Part shown: positions 10,384 to 22,338 of the stretch, in pieces
Position numbering within the stretch: position 1 is the stretch's first letter
Layout: each line of letters begins with the position of its first letter
Source of the DNA: Gossypium raimondii
Taxonomy: Eukaryota > Streptophyta > Magnoliopsida > Malvales > Malvaceae
Assembly (NCBI RefSeq): GCF_025698545.1
Contig: NC_068569.1
Coordinates: 25,420,001-25,484,000 of the forward strand
Direction of reading: 5' to 3'
Length of the DNA: 64,000 bases
Program-made: the position numbers and the translations under genes
The notes under the pieces: model-generated
Seen by the model: the letters and a program-made list of their open reading frames with translations, nothing else
What the model was told of the DNA's origin: nothing
The model's database searches: none

Positions 10384-12692
10384 TGTAATCTCCTCAACTC
10401 GGCCTAGACATTACACTTGAATTCGGAAGATTATATTAGTCACCGAGATGACCCAGTAAGCTATCGAAGTTTATAAAACAATCATTTTTTGTTTATTTTT
10501 AGATGAAAACTTCGTCTATTTTCATAAAAACTCGCAAGATATCAAGAAACCGGTTTTAGGTTAAGTATGTAACGATGTCTTATTCTTCTTTTTAAAAACT
10601 TAGCTAATTTCCTAATCCTTCATTATTCAAAATCTTAAATAATATTTAGCAGCGGAAAAAGTGATAATAGTTTATGTTTTTAATGAAACCCAGAGTTCAT
10701 GCATAGTTAATCACTATTCAAAATTTCGTTGTCCTAAAATCGAATTAAATGTCATGCAGGCTATAAAATAAAAGTCAAATCCTAAGTCTCATCCAAAGTT
10801 TTAAATAAAATGATATAGTCTTTAAATAACAAAATAAACCAAATAATGAGCCTAAAATAATTTTATAAATAAAAACCGAGCTGAGACCCTTTATATGCCG
10901 TGTTCGCATCCTAACCTGGTGGGTTATCTGTAAGGATGAAAATTAAAGGGGGGTGAGCTATGACGCTCAGTGTGAGCTCCATCACAAGAAAATCAGTGCA
11001 AATTCATAAACGAAGCATATAATAACAATATTCAGTACAGTAACAATCATAGTATAATGGTAATTGGCAATTCATTCGAGCATGTTTATGATTGCCAATG
11101 TAATGCAATTTCAGTTTAACAGTAAAGAAAAAGGTCTTACCCCACCGCTACATTTCACTGAAAGAGTTCCCCAAAACTCTTATATCCTGGACACTCCAGT
11201 TTGTAGATGAACCACAAGAGTTGCAGGTTAATATGTTGTCAGTAGTTGTGAATACACTACGAGTTTGCAAATAAAAGCTGCTAACAATAGTTTTGGATAA
11301 ACTATCAATGTTTGCAGGTTAATACACTACCAATAGGTTGTGAATGCACGACAAGTTTGCAGATAAAAGTTGCCAGTTTGTGGATAAACCACTAGTGTTT
11401 GCAGATAAATCGCTAGTACTTCCTCCTTTCGAAGCGTCTTATCCCATGTAATGCGGTATGTCATGTTATTAACAGTACAATACAAAAATAGCAGACATGC
11501 TCATCATATACTCAGATTAACAAAAGCAGTAAACATGTATGTCATGTTTCTGGTTTATCAATAATAGTAGGCATGTTGTTCATACAATCAATAATACAAT
11601 GATTTGAGTATCAGTAACAATTTATCAGTAATTCAGTCACAGAAGGCATGTACTAATTACATATCATGCATATATATAAATAATTTAGTTAATCAAATCA
11701 TGGGTTTCGACATACTTCATAATATCAGGGGCTCAATTGAAAGAGATAAAATTCCAAAGCAGTTCGAGGATCATGTAGGGACTAAATTGAACATTTTACA
11801 AAAATTCTAGGTAAAACTGTAAAATAGGAAGTGCACGGTCGTGGCCATGTGGAACATGCAAAATTAGGCTACAGTGAAGACACAACTGTGTGGTTGGCCG
11901 TGTGACCCTATTTTGAGGCATGGTTTGCCCGATTCACTTGTAAAAGAATAGACACCTTTCACTGGAAGCCCGGGCAATGTTCTTCGCGATCAAATCTGGT
12001 CCGACACACCTAAAACAGGTCATTCAAACGACATATTCACACAAATTAACAATTGATTTCAAGATTTATCAATATTATCGAAAGATTGTTTAATTAATAG
12101 CAATATTATCATTATATAGAAAATCTATAAAGATTCAAGATCAAACTTCTAGGTTTGAGGCTTACTTACCGCTTCTTGGCAAAGATTGGAGAGTTTCTAA
12201 TGATAATTATGATTTCAGTGGGAAAACGAGTTAATAGAGATTGACTTTGATTCAAGAAAAACAATAATAATTCAACAATAGAGAGAAATTATTTTGCAAA
12301 GAAGAAGATGAAAAAGGAAAGGGAGAAGAAATAGAGATAGGAGAGCAAATTCCAAATAGGAGAGCAAATTTCTAATTGGAATGAAGAAAGAAACATAATC
12401 TTAGTATAATTACGGGGAAAGGGACTAAATAGTTAAGATTTTTAAATTTTTAGGGGCTGCATGATAAATTTACCCCTGCTGCCGAAAATATAAAAAAAAT
12501 GAGAGTTTTAGGTGGCTCAAACACATGCATCATAGTGGGAAAAAGCAAGTTTTAACCATTAAACTACTACTCATACCTTATTAAATTTTTACTCTCTAAT
12601 GTGGTTTTGATCGTAAGTTGTTGAAAACAAAAAGATAAGAAAGGGAAGGGGAGACTGGATCATTACTTAATTAATTATTTCAATACCTGACA
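10384..12692. mobile_element. LTR relic of an LTR retrotransposon (same family as 28427)
   Basis: It starts TGTAATCTCCTCAACTCGG and then CCTAGACATTAC, which aligns with the LTR start at 28427 (TATAACACCCCAAACCCAGC then TTAGACGTTATG). Inside is a GGGGTGAGCTATGACGCTCA block, as in other LTRs of this kind. Degenerate sub-repeats of TTTGCAGATAAA/CAGGTTAATAC lie at about 11220-11420. A GTGCACGGTCGTGGCCATGTG stretch lies near 11830. The right end is uncertain. The word ATATT flanks 10384 on the left and also follows 12692, which would be a 5-bp duplication, but chance is likely in such AT-rich DNA. No retrotransposon protein is seen. It is old. Confidence 0.55.
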
Positions 12693-13171
12693 ATATTATT
12701 AATTATCTTTATTATAATATTGATAAAAATATATTAAAATAACTAATAAATCTCTGCATGAATTAATATATTTTCATAAATAAAATACTATAATAAGAAA
12801 TTAGAATTATATTATTATAATATATCATCAGTTAAGATATTTTAATTTTGTAATAAATCACCATCAGATTAAATCATCAATATTATTATAAAATAATTTA
12901 TTTATAATATTACTTATCATGAACTGATATATCATCATATTATTATTATAAAAGGTTTATTTCTATTAATCTTAATAAATAGATATTATTTTTATTTTGA
13001 TAAGACTTTTCTATTAAAAATTTGATGATACATTATAATATAATTTTATTAAAAATAAATTTAATGAATAATTAAAAATGAAAATAATAAATAGCGCTAC
13101 TTCACGCAAAGATAGGTATATATATATATATACATATAACAAAAAAAAGAAACAAAATAAAAGGAAAAAAC
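12693..13171. promoter_or_regulatory. AT-rich upstream region of the quinone oxidoreductase-like gene
   Basis: No coding sequence. A run of TATATATATATATACATATA at about 13117-13137 lies 35-55 bp before the start codon and could serve as a TATA region, which would leave a very short leader. Otherwise no motif can be named. Confidence 0.3.
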
Positions 13172-15598
13172 ATGGAAGCTTTATTGTGTAAGAAATTGGG
13201 TGATCCAGCATCAGCCTCAGTCGGAAATGAATCGGAATCGTCTTCGTCGCCCATTGAGGTCATCAGAAACTATCCCATCCCACAATTAAACTCTCCAACT
13301 GCCGTGAGAGTCAAAGTGAAAGCCACCAGCTTGAACTATGCCAATTACCTTCAGATTTTGGGCAAGTACCAAGAGAAGCCTCCCCTCCCTTTCATTCCTG
13401 GCTCCGATTATGCTGGCACTGTTGACGCCGTCGGCCCCGCCGTCACCAATTTCAAGGTGGGCGACCACGTCTGCTCCTTCGCCGCCCTAGGCTCCTTCGC
13501 CTCCTTCATCGTCCAAGACCAATCCCTCCTGTCCGTCCCCTGCTTAATTTAATTTTATTCAATTCAATTCAATAGTACTGATTCTCAAGCAAGGCTTAAT
13601 TAATTAATTGATGTTTCTGATTCACTAGGTTTGGGTTGCCCAAAGGGTGTGATTTGGTGGCAGCTGCTGCACTCCCTGTCGCCTTTGGGACCTCGCACGT
13701 AGCTCTTGTTCACAGGGCTAGCTTGTCCTCTTCCCAGGCACTTTGTCCCTCTTATTTCTTCATTTATTATTACTAATTAATGCTGCCAATAGTAAGTGTA
13801 ATGGAGATAATTAATAATTATTACATACAGGTATTGCTAGTTCTTGGTGCCGCTGGAGGCGTTGGTTTTTCTGCTGTTCAAATTGGCAAGGTTTGCGGTG
13901 CAGTTGTCATTGCTGCTGCCAGGTGCTTCTTCTTTCTCTTAGCCATAGCATTGTGTTTTTTTGTTCATTTCAAGACTCAAAAGTATTGGTATCAACAAAT
14001 CCCAGGGGAGCTGAAAAGGTGCAATTTTTGAAGTCCTTGGGTGCTGATCATGTGGTGGACTTGACTAGTCAAAATCTAACTGCAAGTGTCAAGGGGTTCC
14101 TCAAGTCAAGGAAATTAAAAGGGGTTGATGTTCTTTATGATCCTGTTGGTGGCAAGCTTACTAAAGAAAGTATGAAGCTCTTGAATTGGGGTGCTCAAAT
14201 TCTTGTCATTGGTTTTGCCAGTGGTGAAATCCCCGTCATCCCAGCTAATATCACTCTTGTTAAGGTACTTCGCCTTTTTCTCTTTCCCTCTAAATGCCTG
14301 CTTTAGTTAACTTTCCTCTCCCTGTTGGACTCTTTATTGTGATTAATACTAACCAAGTACCAAGGAAGATTGACCTGCTTATATGTACCTCATGTCACCG
14401 TTCCTAATAATACCGTGTGATTTTGTGATATTCTTTCCTCAGGCCTGATATGGTCATCTTTACCTATATCATTTCGACAGTGCTTGCTTTTTAGGTAAAT
14501 CTTTGATTTACCTAATAACGTCAACTTTCTGAAAAGACTTATGATAGGCAAATCAAAGATTTGTATGTTAAAGAATTAAATATAGTTTTTATGCAGCAGG
14601 GATCGGTGCTTAAGCTAATCTAATGAAGCTCACTAGTTAAAGTCAGGTTAAACTAGTTAGTAATTATTAGTCACTTGTTATTAGTTGTTTGTATTGAGTA
14701 GCCTTCTCACGAGTATATCTTATGCAGAACTGGACTGTGCACGGACTCTACTGGGGTAGCTACTCAATACATCGACCAGCTGTGCTCGAGGATTCCATCC
14801 AAGAGTTACTCTCCTGGATGGAAAAGGGATTGATTACCATTCACATTTCTCATACTTACAGCATATCAGAGGTCTGGAGCTACTACTAGTATTCCATTTT
14901 CCTCCTTTGTTCTTTTATTCTGTGAAGCTATAATTTATCAAGGAAAACTATAGGTGAAAGATATAGAGAAAGTTTTTGAAAATTCATGTCTTAAACCTCA
15001 AATCCCTTAACACAAGCAGAGTGACTCTGTTGAAAGCCAGGTTAGCCCATGTTTAGAGTTGCAGCAGAGTGACTGTTGCCTTGGGCCCGGCCAGATTCTA
15101 TCCATCACATTAGATTTGCATCTTGACCCAGGAGAGGAAGTACTATTCGTCTGCATTGCTCATTTTGGAACTAGTGGAATATGTTGTTTCCAGTCCTGAT
15201 TTCCCAGTACAATCATAAATCTTGTGTTTATTATCAGTCCGTTTCTATTTTACTTACGATATTGTCTTTTCAGGAAAACAGCTAGTCCTTATATAATACC
15301 CATTTCTGGATGAAAGTCTGTATTCTGTCATTATCATACATGATCCTATGATGGGTGCTGATTGGTTTTACATATTCCTTCTCATGTAGGAGATAATGTG
15401 AAAATTCTACTGTTGTAGCCTTGTAAAAATAGTTTCTACATTCTACTTACTTTTGGTCCTTTCGGATTACAATATATCTGAGCTCGTTTGATTGTTTGTC
15501 ATTGGCAGGCCAACCTTGCATTCTCTGCACTGAGAGATAGAAAAGCCATAGGGAAAGTGATGATTGTATTTGATGATATGGGAAGGTCTAAGCTCTAA
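13172..15598 (+). CDS. Quinone oxidoreductase-like MDR enzyme with peroxisomal SKL end
   Basis: Six exons: 13172-13530, 13629-13737, 13831-13922, 14006-14264, 14728-14871 and 15509-15598, giving 350 residues in phase throughout. It is a zinc-free medium-chain dehydrogenase/reductase. The N-terminal GroES-like part has PGSDYAGTVDAVGPAV and GDHVCSFAALGSFA. The Rossmann loop VLGAAGGVG lies near residues 160-168, followed by QIGKVCGA, GADHVVDL, DVLYDPVGGKLT and VIGFASGEIP. The closest type I recall is Arabidopsis At3g56460. It should reduce quinones or enals with NADPH, but the substrate is unknown. The last residues are GRSKL, ending in SKL, the classical PTS1 signal, so peroxisomal import is likely. 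Intron 2 begins CAG|GCACTT, a GC-AG intron. A decayed copy lies at 2506-3029. Confidence 0.93.
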
Positions 15599-16702
15599 GC
15601 GATTAGGATTTAACTGGGAGGAGATATGCATTCCTTGCTCAAGCGCCGAATCTAGAAATAATATAATATGGAAAATAATGAGGATGTCAATGGATGGCAC
15701 TTCTTTGTTTACTTTCAGGATGCAGATGATTGGCATGTAAGGTGTTGAAAATATGGAAAATAATGAGGGTGTCAATGGATGCACTTTGTTTACCTTCAGT
15801 TTTGTACTTGCGTTGCGTTTTTATTATTTGTAATATGCTTGTAATATGCTAGAGTACACTAGAGGTGTTCTTGGGAATGATAGTAATACATAATCTGGAA
15901 TATAGATTTAAAATTTTATTTAAATCTACCCATATTTTGAGAATAATTAATCCAAGTTCATTTTAGATCTATTTATATTATTTTAAAAAAATAAAAATAA
16001 AAATAAAAATATATTATTTTTAATTTAATATGTTTTAAACATTTTTTAAATATTAATATAAAATATTATAAATTTACAAAAACATGTTAGCCATCTTGAA
16101 CCTTAAATTTTGAGCTCAATTCATATTTTAAATAGACTTAATAAATCAAATTTTGAGTGAATCTTCGGGATTAGACGAGTAAGCTTACCATGAGCAAACC
16201 TATGTCCGAGAAGTAAAATGAATAACTCATAAGCTTTGCCTAAAAGTGTTTCCACTATTGAAGCTTGATGTTGCTACCACCTAGAGCTGCCAACGGGTGA
16301 CCTATAATGTATGGAATTTCAACACATCCAGGGAAGAGCAATCCAAATACAGGGACCCTCTCCGAACTTTATGCAATTAAGCATGGAATATTAAAAAAAA
16401 AGCCCAATTATTTTATGCAGCCGGAACACTGGAATTGTCAGGAAGAAACATTCACTTCAAGCTCTACAGTTCACCAGCAAAAATAATGAATGTACCAGGA
16501 AAAATGTCACTGATATTGAGCCAATTAGTTCAGTGCAATATTGCCGTTACCAGCAATTTATTTACCCATATACAAGTACCTGGAACAGCAATTTCTTGCA
16601 CACTATATAGTAAGATGCATCGTTTCAGGAAAAGATTTCAAGATATGTACATGTGATAGATGTAGGGTCCATGTTTACAAGATCAGAAGCATCTGTCAGT
16701 AT
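15599..16702. other. Intergenic between convergent genes
   Basis: It contains the 3' UTR of the quinone oxidoreductase-like gene. TGGAAAATAATGAGG followed by TGTCAATGGATG occurs twice (about 15668 and 15752), which is a local direct duplication of about 30-40 bp. 15900-16100 is very AT-rich. The part close to 16700 is probably the 3' UTR of the ATG18-type gene on the other strand. No gene is seen. Confidence 0.5.
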
Positions 16703-19132
16703 TCAAGTTTTGGTTTTCAGAAACCGGACATATTCCTGCTGCAACATTTCTCCCCCATGAACAGGATCAAAATTGCACCTGTAGAAACTGATAATAATAA
16801 AAGGTGTAAGACTGAGAAATTAAAAAAAAAAAAAAAAAACTGACTAAAGAAAGAAAGGTGAAGGGGGGGGAGTAATAGGAGATATATCTTCTGATTGTGA
16901 AGTTCAGATTGGTACTCAAAGAAACACAAAACCGAGTTGCTAAAGTACTTAAATGTAATTATCCAAGCTAAACATGAAATATATAGCATTTTAATAGCCT
17001 CACATCCCAGTTTATAAGAAATTAGATGTCATGCATCATAAAAAGATGTACAAGAAACGGGAAAAATAAACTCCATGGAAATGAATTATTGCACATCTTC
17101 CTATTATCAGGTCAGAGAAGTAGGGGAATTGTTTGATGAGAGAAGGAATACAGAAAGTTTAAAAATTCGAGTAGGAACACAATCATGCAAATATACAGTT
17201 CTGCATAAGATACAAGAAAGAAAGGTGTAATAAGAGGAGGGTAAACATATCCAAGGTCCGTAACAATTAATTAAACCAACTACTAACCTTCAAAATTTCA
17301 TTGTACTAGTTGCATAATTTCAATAGGACATCAAGCACAATGCGTCTATAAGGATCAAATAATATTTTGAATGATGTTCGAGAGAATAAGGAGAAGCAAT
17401 TACCTCCCGTTCATGCCAACCACAACAACAGTGTTTTGAGATCCAAATGCTGCAATGAATTGGGTATCTTCAGGTAAGTGAAACCGAGCAAATGACCATT
17501 CTGAACTAAAATACTTTGGTAAAACCCCTGGAAAATTGTCAAAAAGTTGATATGTATAGAGAAGCAAATACTTGGTTTTTAATTAATAAAACAGCAACCA
17601 ACTAAATTCTCATCCATCCTCATCATTATACATCAGATATTCTATAAAGTTTTCCGTACCTGGTGATTTGTTGACTCAAATTGTTTGTAACATACAAAAT
17701 TTGCTTTTTATTGGAAATTTCATGAAATGAGTAACATGCAATTCTGTTTTAACAAAGTAACAAAATAACTACAAAGGCTAATTGTATTTAGCTAATTGTA
17801 TTTATTACCTCTCATAAAAGACAAGGATGAACTAGGGTTGGCACCAGTGCTTGGAGGGATAAGTGCATCAAGTGAGGTTGAAGAATTCTGATGCAATAAT
17901 GCTGGACCTTGGACAGAAGATGGTTGAGAAGATGAATGGCCCCCAAAAACTCTAACTCGAAGGTGAAATATATGAACAGTGCCCTTATCACTCGAAACAG
18001 CCAACCATTGGAAATTTGGTGAGAGGGCAATGCTATATATATCTGCTCTGTCCACTCCTCTTCGCACCTACATGGACAGTAACTATGATGAGTACCTAAA
18101 TTACAGAGAAAGTGAGTGGAGATGAGCATAATGCTGCAGTGTCCAGCATGCTAATTGCTGATATAAGTAGTATTACACCTCTTGCTAACACTTAAGATCA
18201 CTGCTACACTGGTCAGGCCAGGTTTAGGGGCAAAGCTTGAGTTAGCAATGTTTTCCCTTGAATCAACATTACTTAGTACATATAGATGAAAGCATATGAT
18301 TATTGATGAACATATCCTCAAATAAAACGAGTATAAGTTTAGGAGAAAAGAAAACCGTGGTCCAGTAGTGTACCTCTTGTAAGCGAGTTCCATCCATTGT
18401 GTTGAATATTCTTATCAAGGTGCCCTTGGTACTAGCAGTTGCAAGAAGCAGGCCATCGAGTGTCAAGGTCAAGCAGGCAATATGAGAATCATGAGCATTA
18501 ATTAGTTTCATGATATTAAGGCCAAAGTGTTCAACTCGAATCAGGCCTCTATAAAGACCAGGACAAGCCAATACAGATGTATTAGAATGGTGAGAAAGGC
18601 AACAGAGTCCCCTAGGATTGGCCAAAGTCTCAATTTGATGAAGAAGCTTAAGATCCATAAAACCGTAGACATATATCTTGTGCTCCAGAACCACAACAAT
18701 GCGATCTCGTCTTAATTTGACAGCTCGAACCTCAGACCTAAATGCAAATTCACCAATGCAGCGACTTTGATGATCATCCCATATTATAACTTTGTTTGGA
18801 GGATAGTGGGAATTGGATTCCCCGCCGACAAGTGCCAAGATGTTGCAGCGGAAAAGCATTTCAACAATTTTGAAACCACCGGTTTTGAGATTGCGCCTGA
18901 AGGTTTCCTTAAAGGGTTGGCAATTATAAATGCGGAAATCTTGGGAGGTGCCAGCAGCAAAGCAGCCATAATCCTGGTTCCAAGACACGGAGAGTAACTC
19001 TATTTGGTTGATATCAGAGGCATCATGGATGGGGGTAAAGGATGGCGGGTCATTGGAAACGGGGGGTTGAGTAGGTTCGGTGGATGGCCTTGGAAGGAGA
19101 GGTGGAGATGTGGAGAGCGTGGTTGAAGTCAT
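16703..19132 (-). CDS. ATG18-type autophagy protein (PROPPIN, WD40), reading frame broken at exon 3
   Basis: Minus-strand exons: 19132-18374 (253 codons), 18067-17809, 17528-17404 and 16787-16703. The protein is a seven-bladed WD40 PROPPIN of the ATG18c/d type. It has [48 protein letters not shown], then the phosphoinositide-binding VRRG at residues 254-257 across the exon 1/2 junction, then [33 protein letters not shown] and a C-terminal [14 protein letters not shown]. It should bind PI3P and support autophagosome formation. Oddity: with the expected exon 3 acceptor, one extra base after GGGGTTTTA shifts the frame and gives a stop eight codons on. Codons for PKYFSSEW follow in another frame. 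An in-frame acceptor (TTCAG) at 17501-17503 would skip about nine residues and restore the frame. The alternatives are a sequencing error or a young pseudogene. Confidence 0.85.
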
Positions 19133-19740
19133 GTGTAAGTAAAAGCAAAATGATTAAAAGAAAAGGGTGATCTACTGTTCTGGTATTGGTTGCATTAGTT
19201 TAGCAGCACATACAGGCAGCGGTCTTGCAAATCTTGATGCCACCAAGAACCATTAAGTGAACGAATGCTGAAGAACTTAGCTAGCTGTAAAACAAAATCA
19301 AGAATGCAGATATTCAGAAACTATTATTTACAGTTTCTTTTTTTCTTTCTTGGTAAATAATAATCATCACCAAAACCTAACGATTGTCTAGTAATTAATA
19401 TTATTAGTAAAGCAGCATTAATCCAAGAAATCTAAGTATGATGGTCATACAGTAATCTAGGAAACGAAGAATTATAATTTCATTTTTGATTGCAAAACTG
19501 AGCAATAAGATTGAAATATATATAAAAATGGAAATTGAAATAGAATGCAAAATTGGGCAACAAGAAGCGAAGAAAAAGATTGAAGAAAGAACTAAGAAAC
19601 GGACCAATGAGAAAGGAAGAAAACCGGCAATGAAATCTGCAAAGAAAGACAAAATCTGGGGTTTGCTTATCGATCTGATCTGAGGCCACAAACAACTATG
19701 TATTCATTCGCCTTCCTCCGCTTTCTTTTCTGTTTCCGTC
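19133..19740 (-). promoter_or_regulatory. Probable 5' leader of the ATG18-type gene
   Basis: The region upstream of the ATG18-type start, read on the minus strand, is pyrimidine-rich (CTTTCTTTTCTGTTTCC near 19720) and fits a transcribed leader. The short open frames at 19404-19695 show no family features and are probably chance. I cannot place the transcription start or say whether a leader intron exists. Confidence 0.35.
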
Positions 19741-20880
19741 CTTCATTTTCTTTCTGGTTATTATAATATAAAAAAAACTAGAAAATATTAGTCAAAAAAA
19801 AAAAAAGAGCTAGAAAATAACATGGTAAACGTCGCTTTTTTTTTTTTAAGAGAATGTTTACATTGGGCCAAGCAATGCGCAGTTGAAGGCCCATATTAAG
19901 CTTTTCTTTTTTCCCATTTTTTATTTTATTTTATTTTTCATATCGATTTTGAAATTTTAATTTTGAGTTAAATGATAACAATTAAATTGGTTAAGGTAAA
20001 TTTTATTATTAATCTTGTATTATATATAAGTTGTAGATTTGATCTGTATTTTGATCATATTTACTTTTTAAATTTTTAAAACATAAGTTTTAGAAAATTA
20101 TTATTTTGTCTCCACTGCAATAAGTTTAAATTTTAACCTTAAAATACAAACAATGCAAAAATTCTTAACCGTAAATCTAAAAGAAAAATATATAAATAAA
20201 AAGAAAATTGTTGGTGATTCATTTTGGAATCATGGGTCAATAGCATATGATTCAATCCACAATTCTTTTATTACCTATTAACAAAATATGTAAGATGAAC
20301 TCCTTAATTAAGAAAAGGATTAAGCAAAAAATATCGAAAACATGCAAAATAAATGATCAACTTTAACCGAGCTTAAACAAAGTTTAAAACACTTAATGTA
20401 TACATATACATATACCTTTTTAAGCATCTCTGATAGTTGCATATACTATGGAATGAGCTACTATTGAAATGGGTGTAGAGCATTTACAAGCTTTGGATCC
20501 ATAGTTGGACACCAACGGAACATCATTCAGCAACATGATATCACCTTGTATATTTTCATCTAAACCATTCAAATGATACTCTACTCTATTAGCTAACCTC
20601 TAAACTTAAATTAAGCTTGATAGTATATGTGAATTTTAAATTAAGTTTGATAATATTTTGACTTTTGTAATTTGAAAGAGTTACAAGCGATCTTTTGATA
20701 AGTTGATAAAAAGAAGAGAAATTCTAAGCTACCAATAAAAAAGTAAAGATGATCCAAATTAGTTTAGTATGAAAAATGTAAATGTGAAGAATTGATAAAC
20801 ATTACTTTATCAGAGTAAGCTTATCTTTGTCTTTGTACAATGAGCATATACACATAAGTTTAGGTTAACATCTTGAGCAA
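19741..20880. other. AT-rich intergenic stretch
   Basis: No gene is seen. It holds poly-A and poly-T tracts at 19796-19860 and otherwise low-complexity AT-rich DNA. AATTAAGCTTGATAGTATAT and AATTAAGTTTGATAATAT near 20610 and 20640 form a short direct repeat. Confidence 0.4.
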
Positions 20881-21175
20881 GCCCGGCCCTGGGGGTCGTC
20901 TGGAGGTGTGGCCGCCCAGGGCCCTAGGCTGAAAAGGGTCTAAAATATTTTTTTCAATTTTTAAGGTATCCAAAAAAATTTTAATTTTTAAAGGTCAAAT
21001 TCTTTTTACCAACTTTTAAAGGGCCCCATTTTTTTTAACTTTTAAGGCCCAAAATTTTTTTTACCAACTTTTAAGGAACTTAAAAATTTTTTTCTCTAAT
21101 TTTTAAGTATCTAAAACCCCATTTTATTGTTTTATTTAGGGTCTCGAAAATGTCAAGAACGGACCTTATTTTGAG
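20881..21175. mobile_element. Short dispersed repeat, possibly a hAT-like non-autonomous element
   Basis: A GC-rich start, GCCCGGCCCTGGGGGTCGTC, then GCCGCCCAGGGCCCTAGG, is followed by repeated TTTTTACCAACTTTTAAGG-like units with GGGCCCCATTTT. Starts of the GGGCCGGCCCTG type are common in plant hAT-type non-autonomous elements. I could not confirm a matching inverted end or an 8-bp duplication, so the class is a guess. It is clearly unlike the AT-rich DNA around it. Confidence 0.35.
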
Positions 21176-22338
21176 TTACAGCAAGTACAATACTTCACAT
21201 AATTCGGTGCCACAGAAGTGCACTGCAAGATGCCAAACTAAGCAGATGAAATGTTAATAGCTGTGGAAAAACAAGAAAAAGAAAAAGAAGTATATTAGTG
21301 CATAGAAGTTGAAGTATCAAGGAGAGCATAATTACCCTAATGAGAGCTTGCCTACAAAAAAACCTTGTGATTGTAGGCTGATGCCATCCCTAGTTGGTCG
21401 AAATACCTGTTTAGAGTGAAAAGTTCAATCACAAACCTTTACTCTCCATCCTTAAAATTTATAGCTAAGGGAACTGAAAGAAAAGAACACTTGCCAAAGC
21501 CATCAGCAAGGGTGGGAGACACATCTTTCCCACCACCATGAAATGCTCCACCCGATTCAGAAACCCAAGCTCCGAACCATGGTTTAAACTTGTTGAGAGT
21601 GTCTGAAACATCTTTATAGGTTTGAGTAGCTTGATTCAAGTAAAATGATTCTTGCGTCTTTGTAATCAAGTTTGAATCATCACCTGTATTCGCATAAATC
21701 AAATAAAGAAAGAACCTATACTAGCAATAAGTGAGCACATAAAAGATTATAGATAAACATTGAATCTAGGCATATAAAGATACAAGGTCCAAGATTGTAG
21801 ATATGCTGTGTGGTTCCATCAACTCCTTGGCTTGAAACTTCGAGGAAGGTATTAAACAATTTCTTATTTTAAAAACCACCGGGACCTAAAATCTCTGTTT
21901 GAGTTTCAGGTTCTGGGTACATCTCTTTTACTAGATTCTTAAGTATTATAACATCTTTTCCATATTGTTTAGCCTTAACCTTTGCACGTATCCTAACACC
22001 GTAGAGTCCATTTCCTGATAAGCATATTGATAAAAACTTGAATCAAGATAATTAATAAAGTCAATTTATATAAACCTTAAGAAAATAAGTTTAGTTACCA
22101 AAGTCATATGAATCAATTTTGCATCCTCTGGAAATAGTGTAGTCCATAAAGCCTCGTGCATTTAGTCATTGCCAATTACTGATCCAAAGACCCTTATTAT
22201 TCTTTGACTCTTTTCATTTAGCTCGAATGCAACTTTTGCACTTCAAAAATCGACATTAATAGAGATCAAAGTTAATGGTTTGGAAACAAAAGAATGCTGA
22301 AGGATAACGTATTTAAAAGAGTAAATAGAAACACTCAC

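Noticed and set aside
19486-19683. Lys/Glu-rich plus-strand frame of 65 codons in the ATG18 leader
   Set aside because: It is a low-complexity, purine-rich strand opposite a pyrimidine-rich leader. No sign of a real gene.
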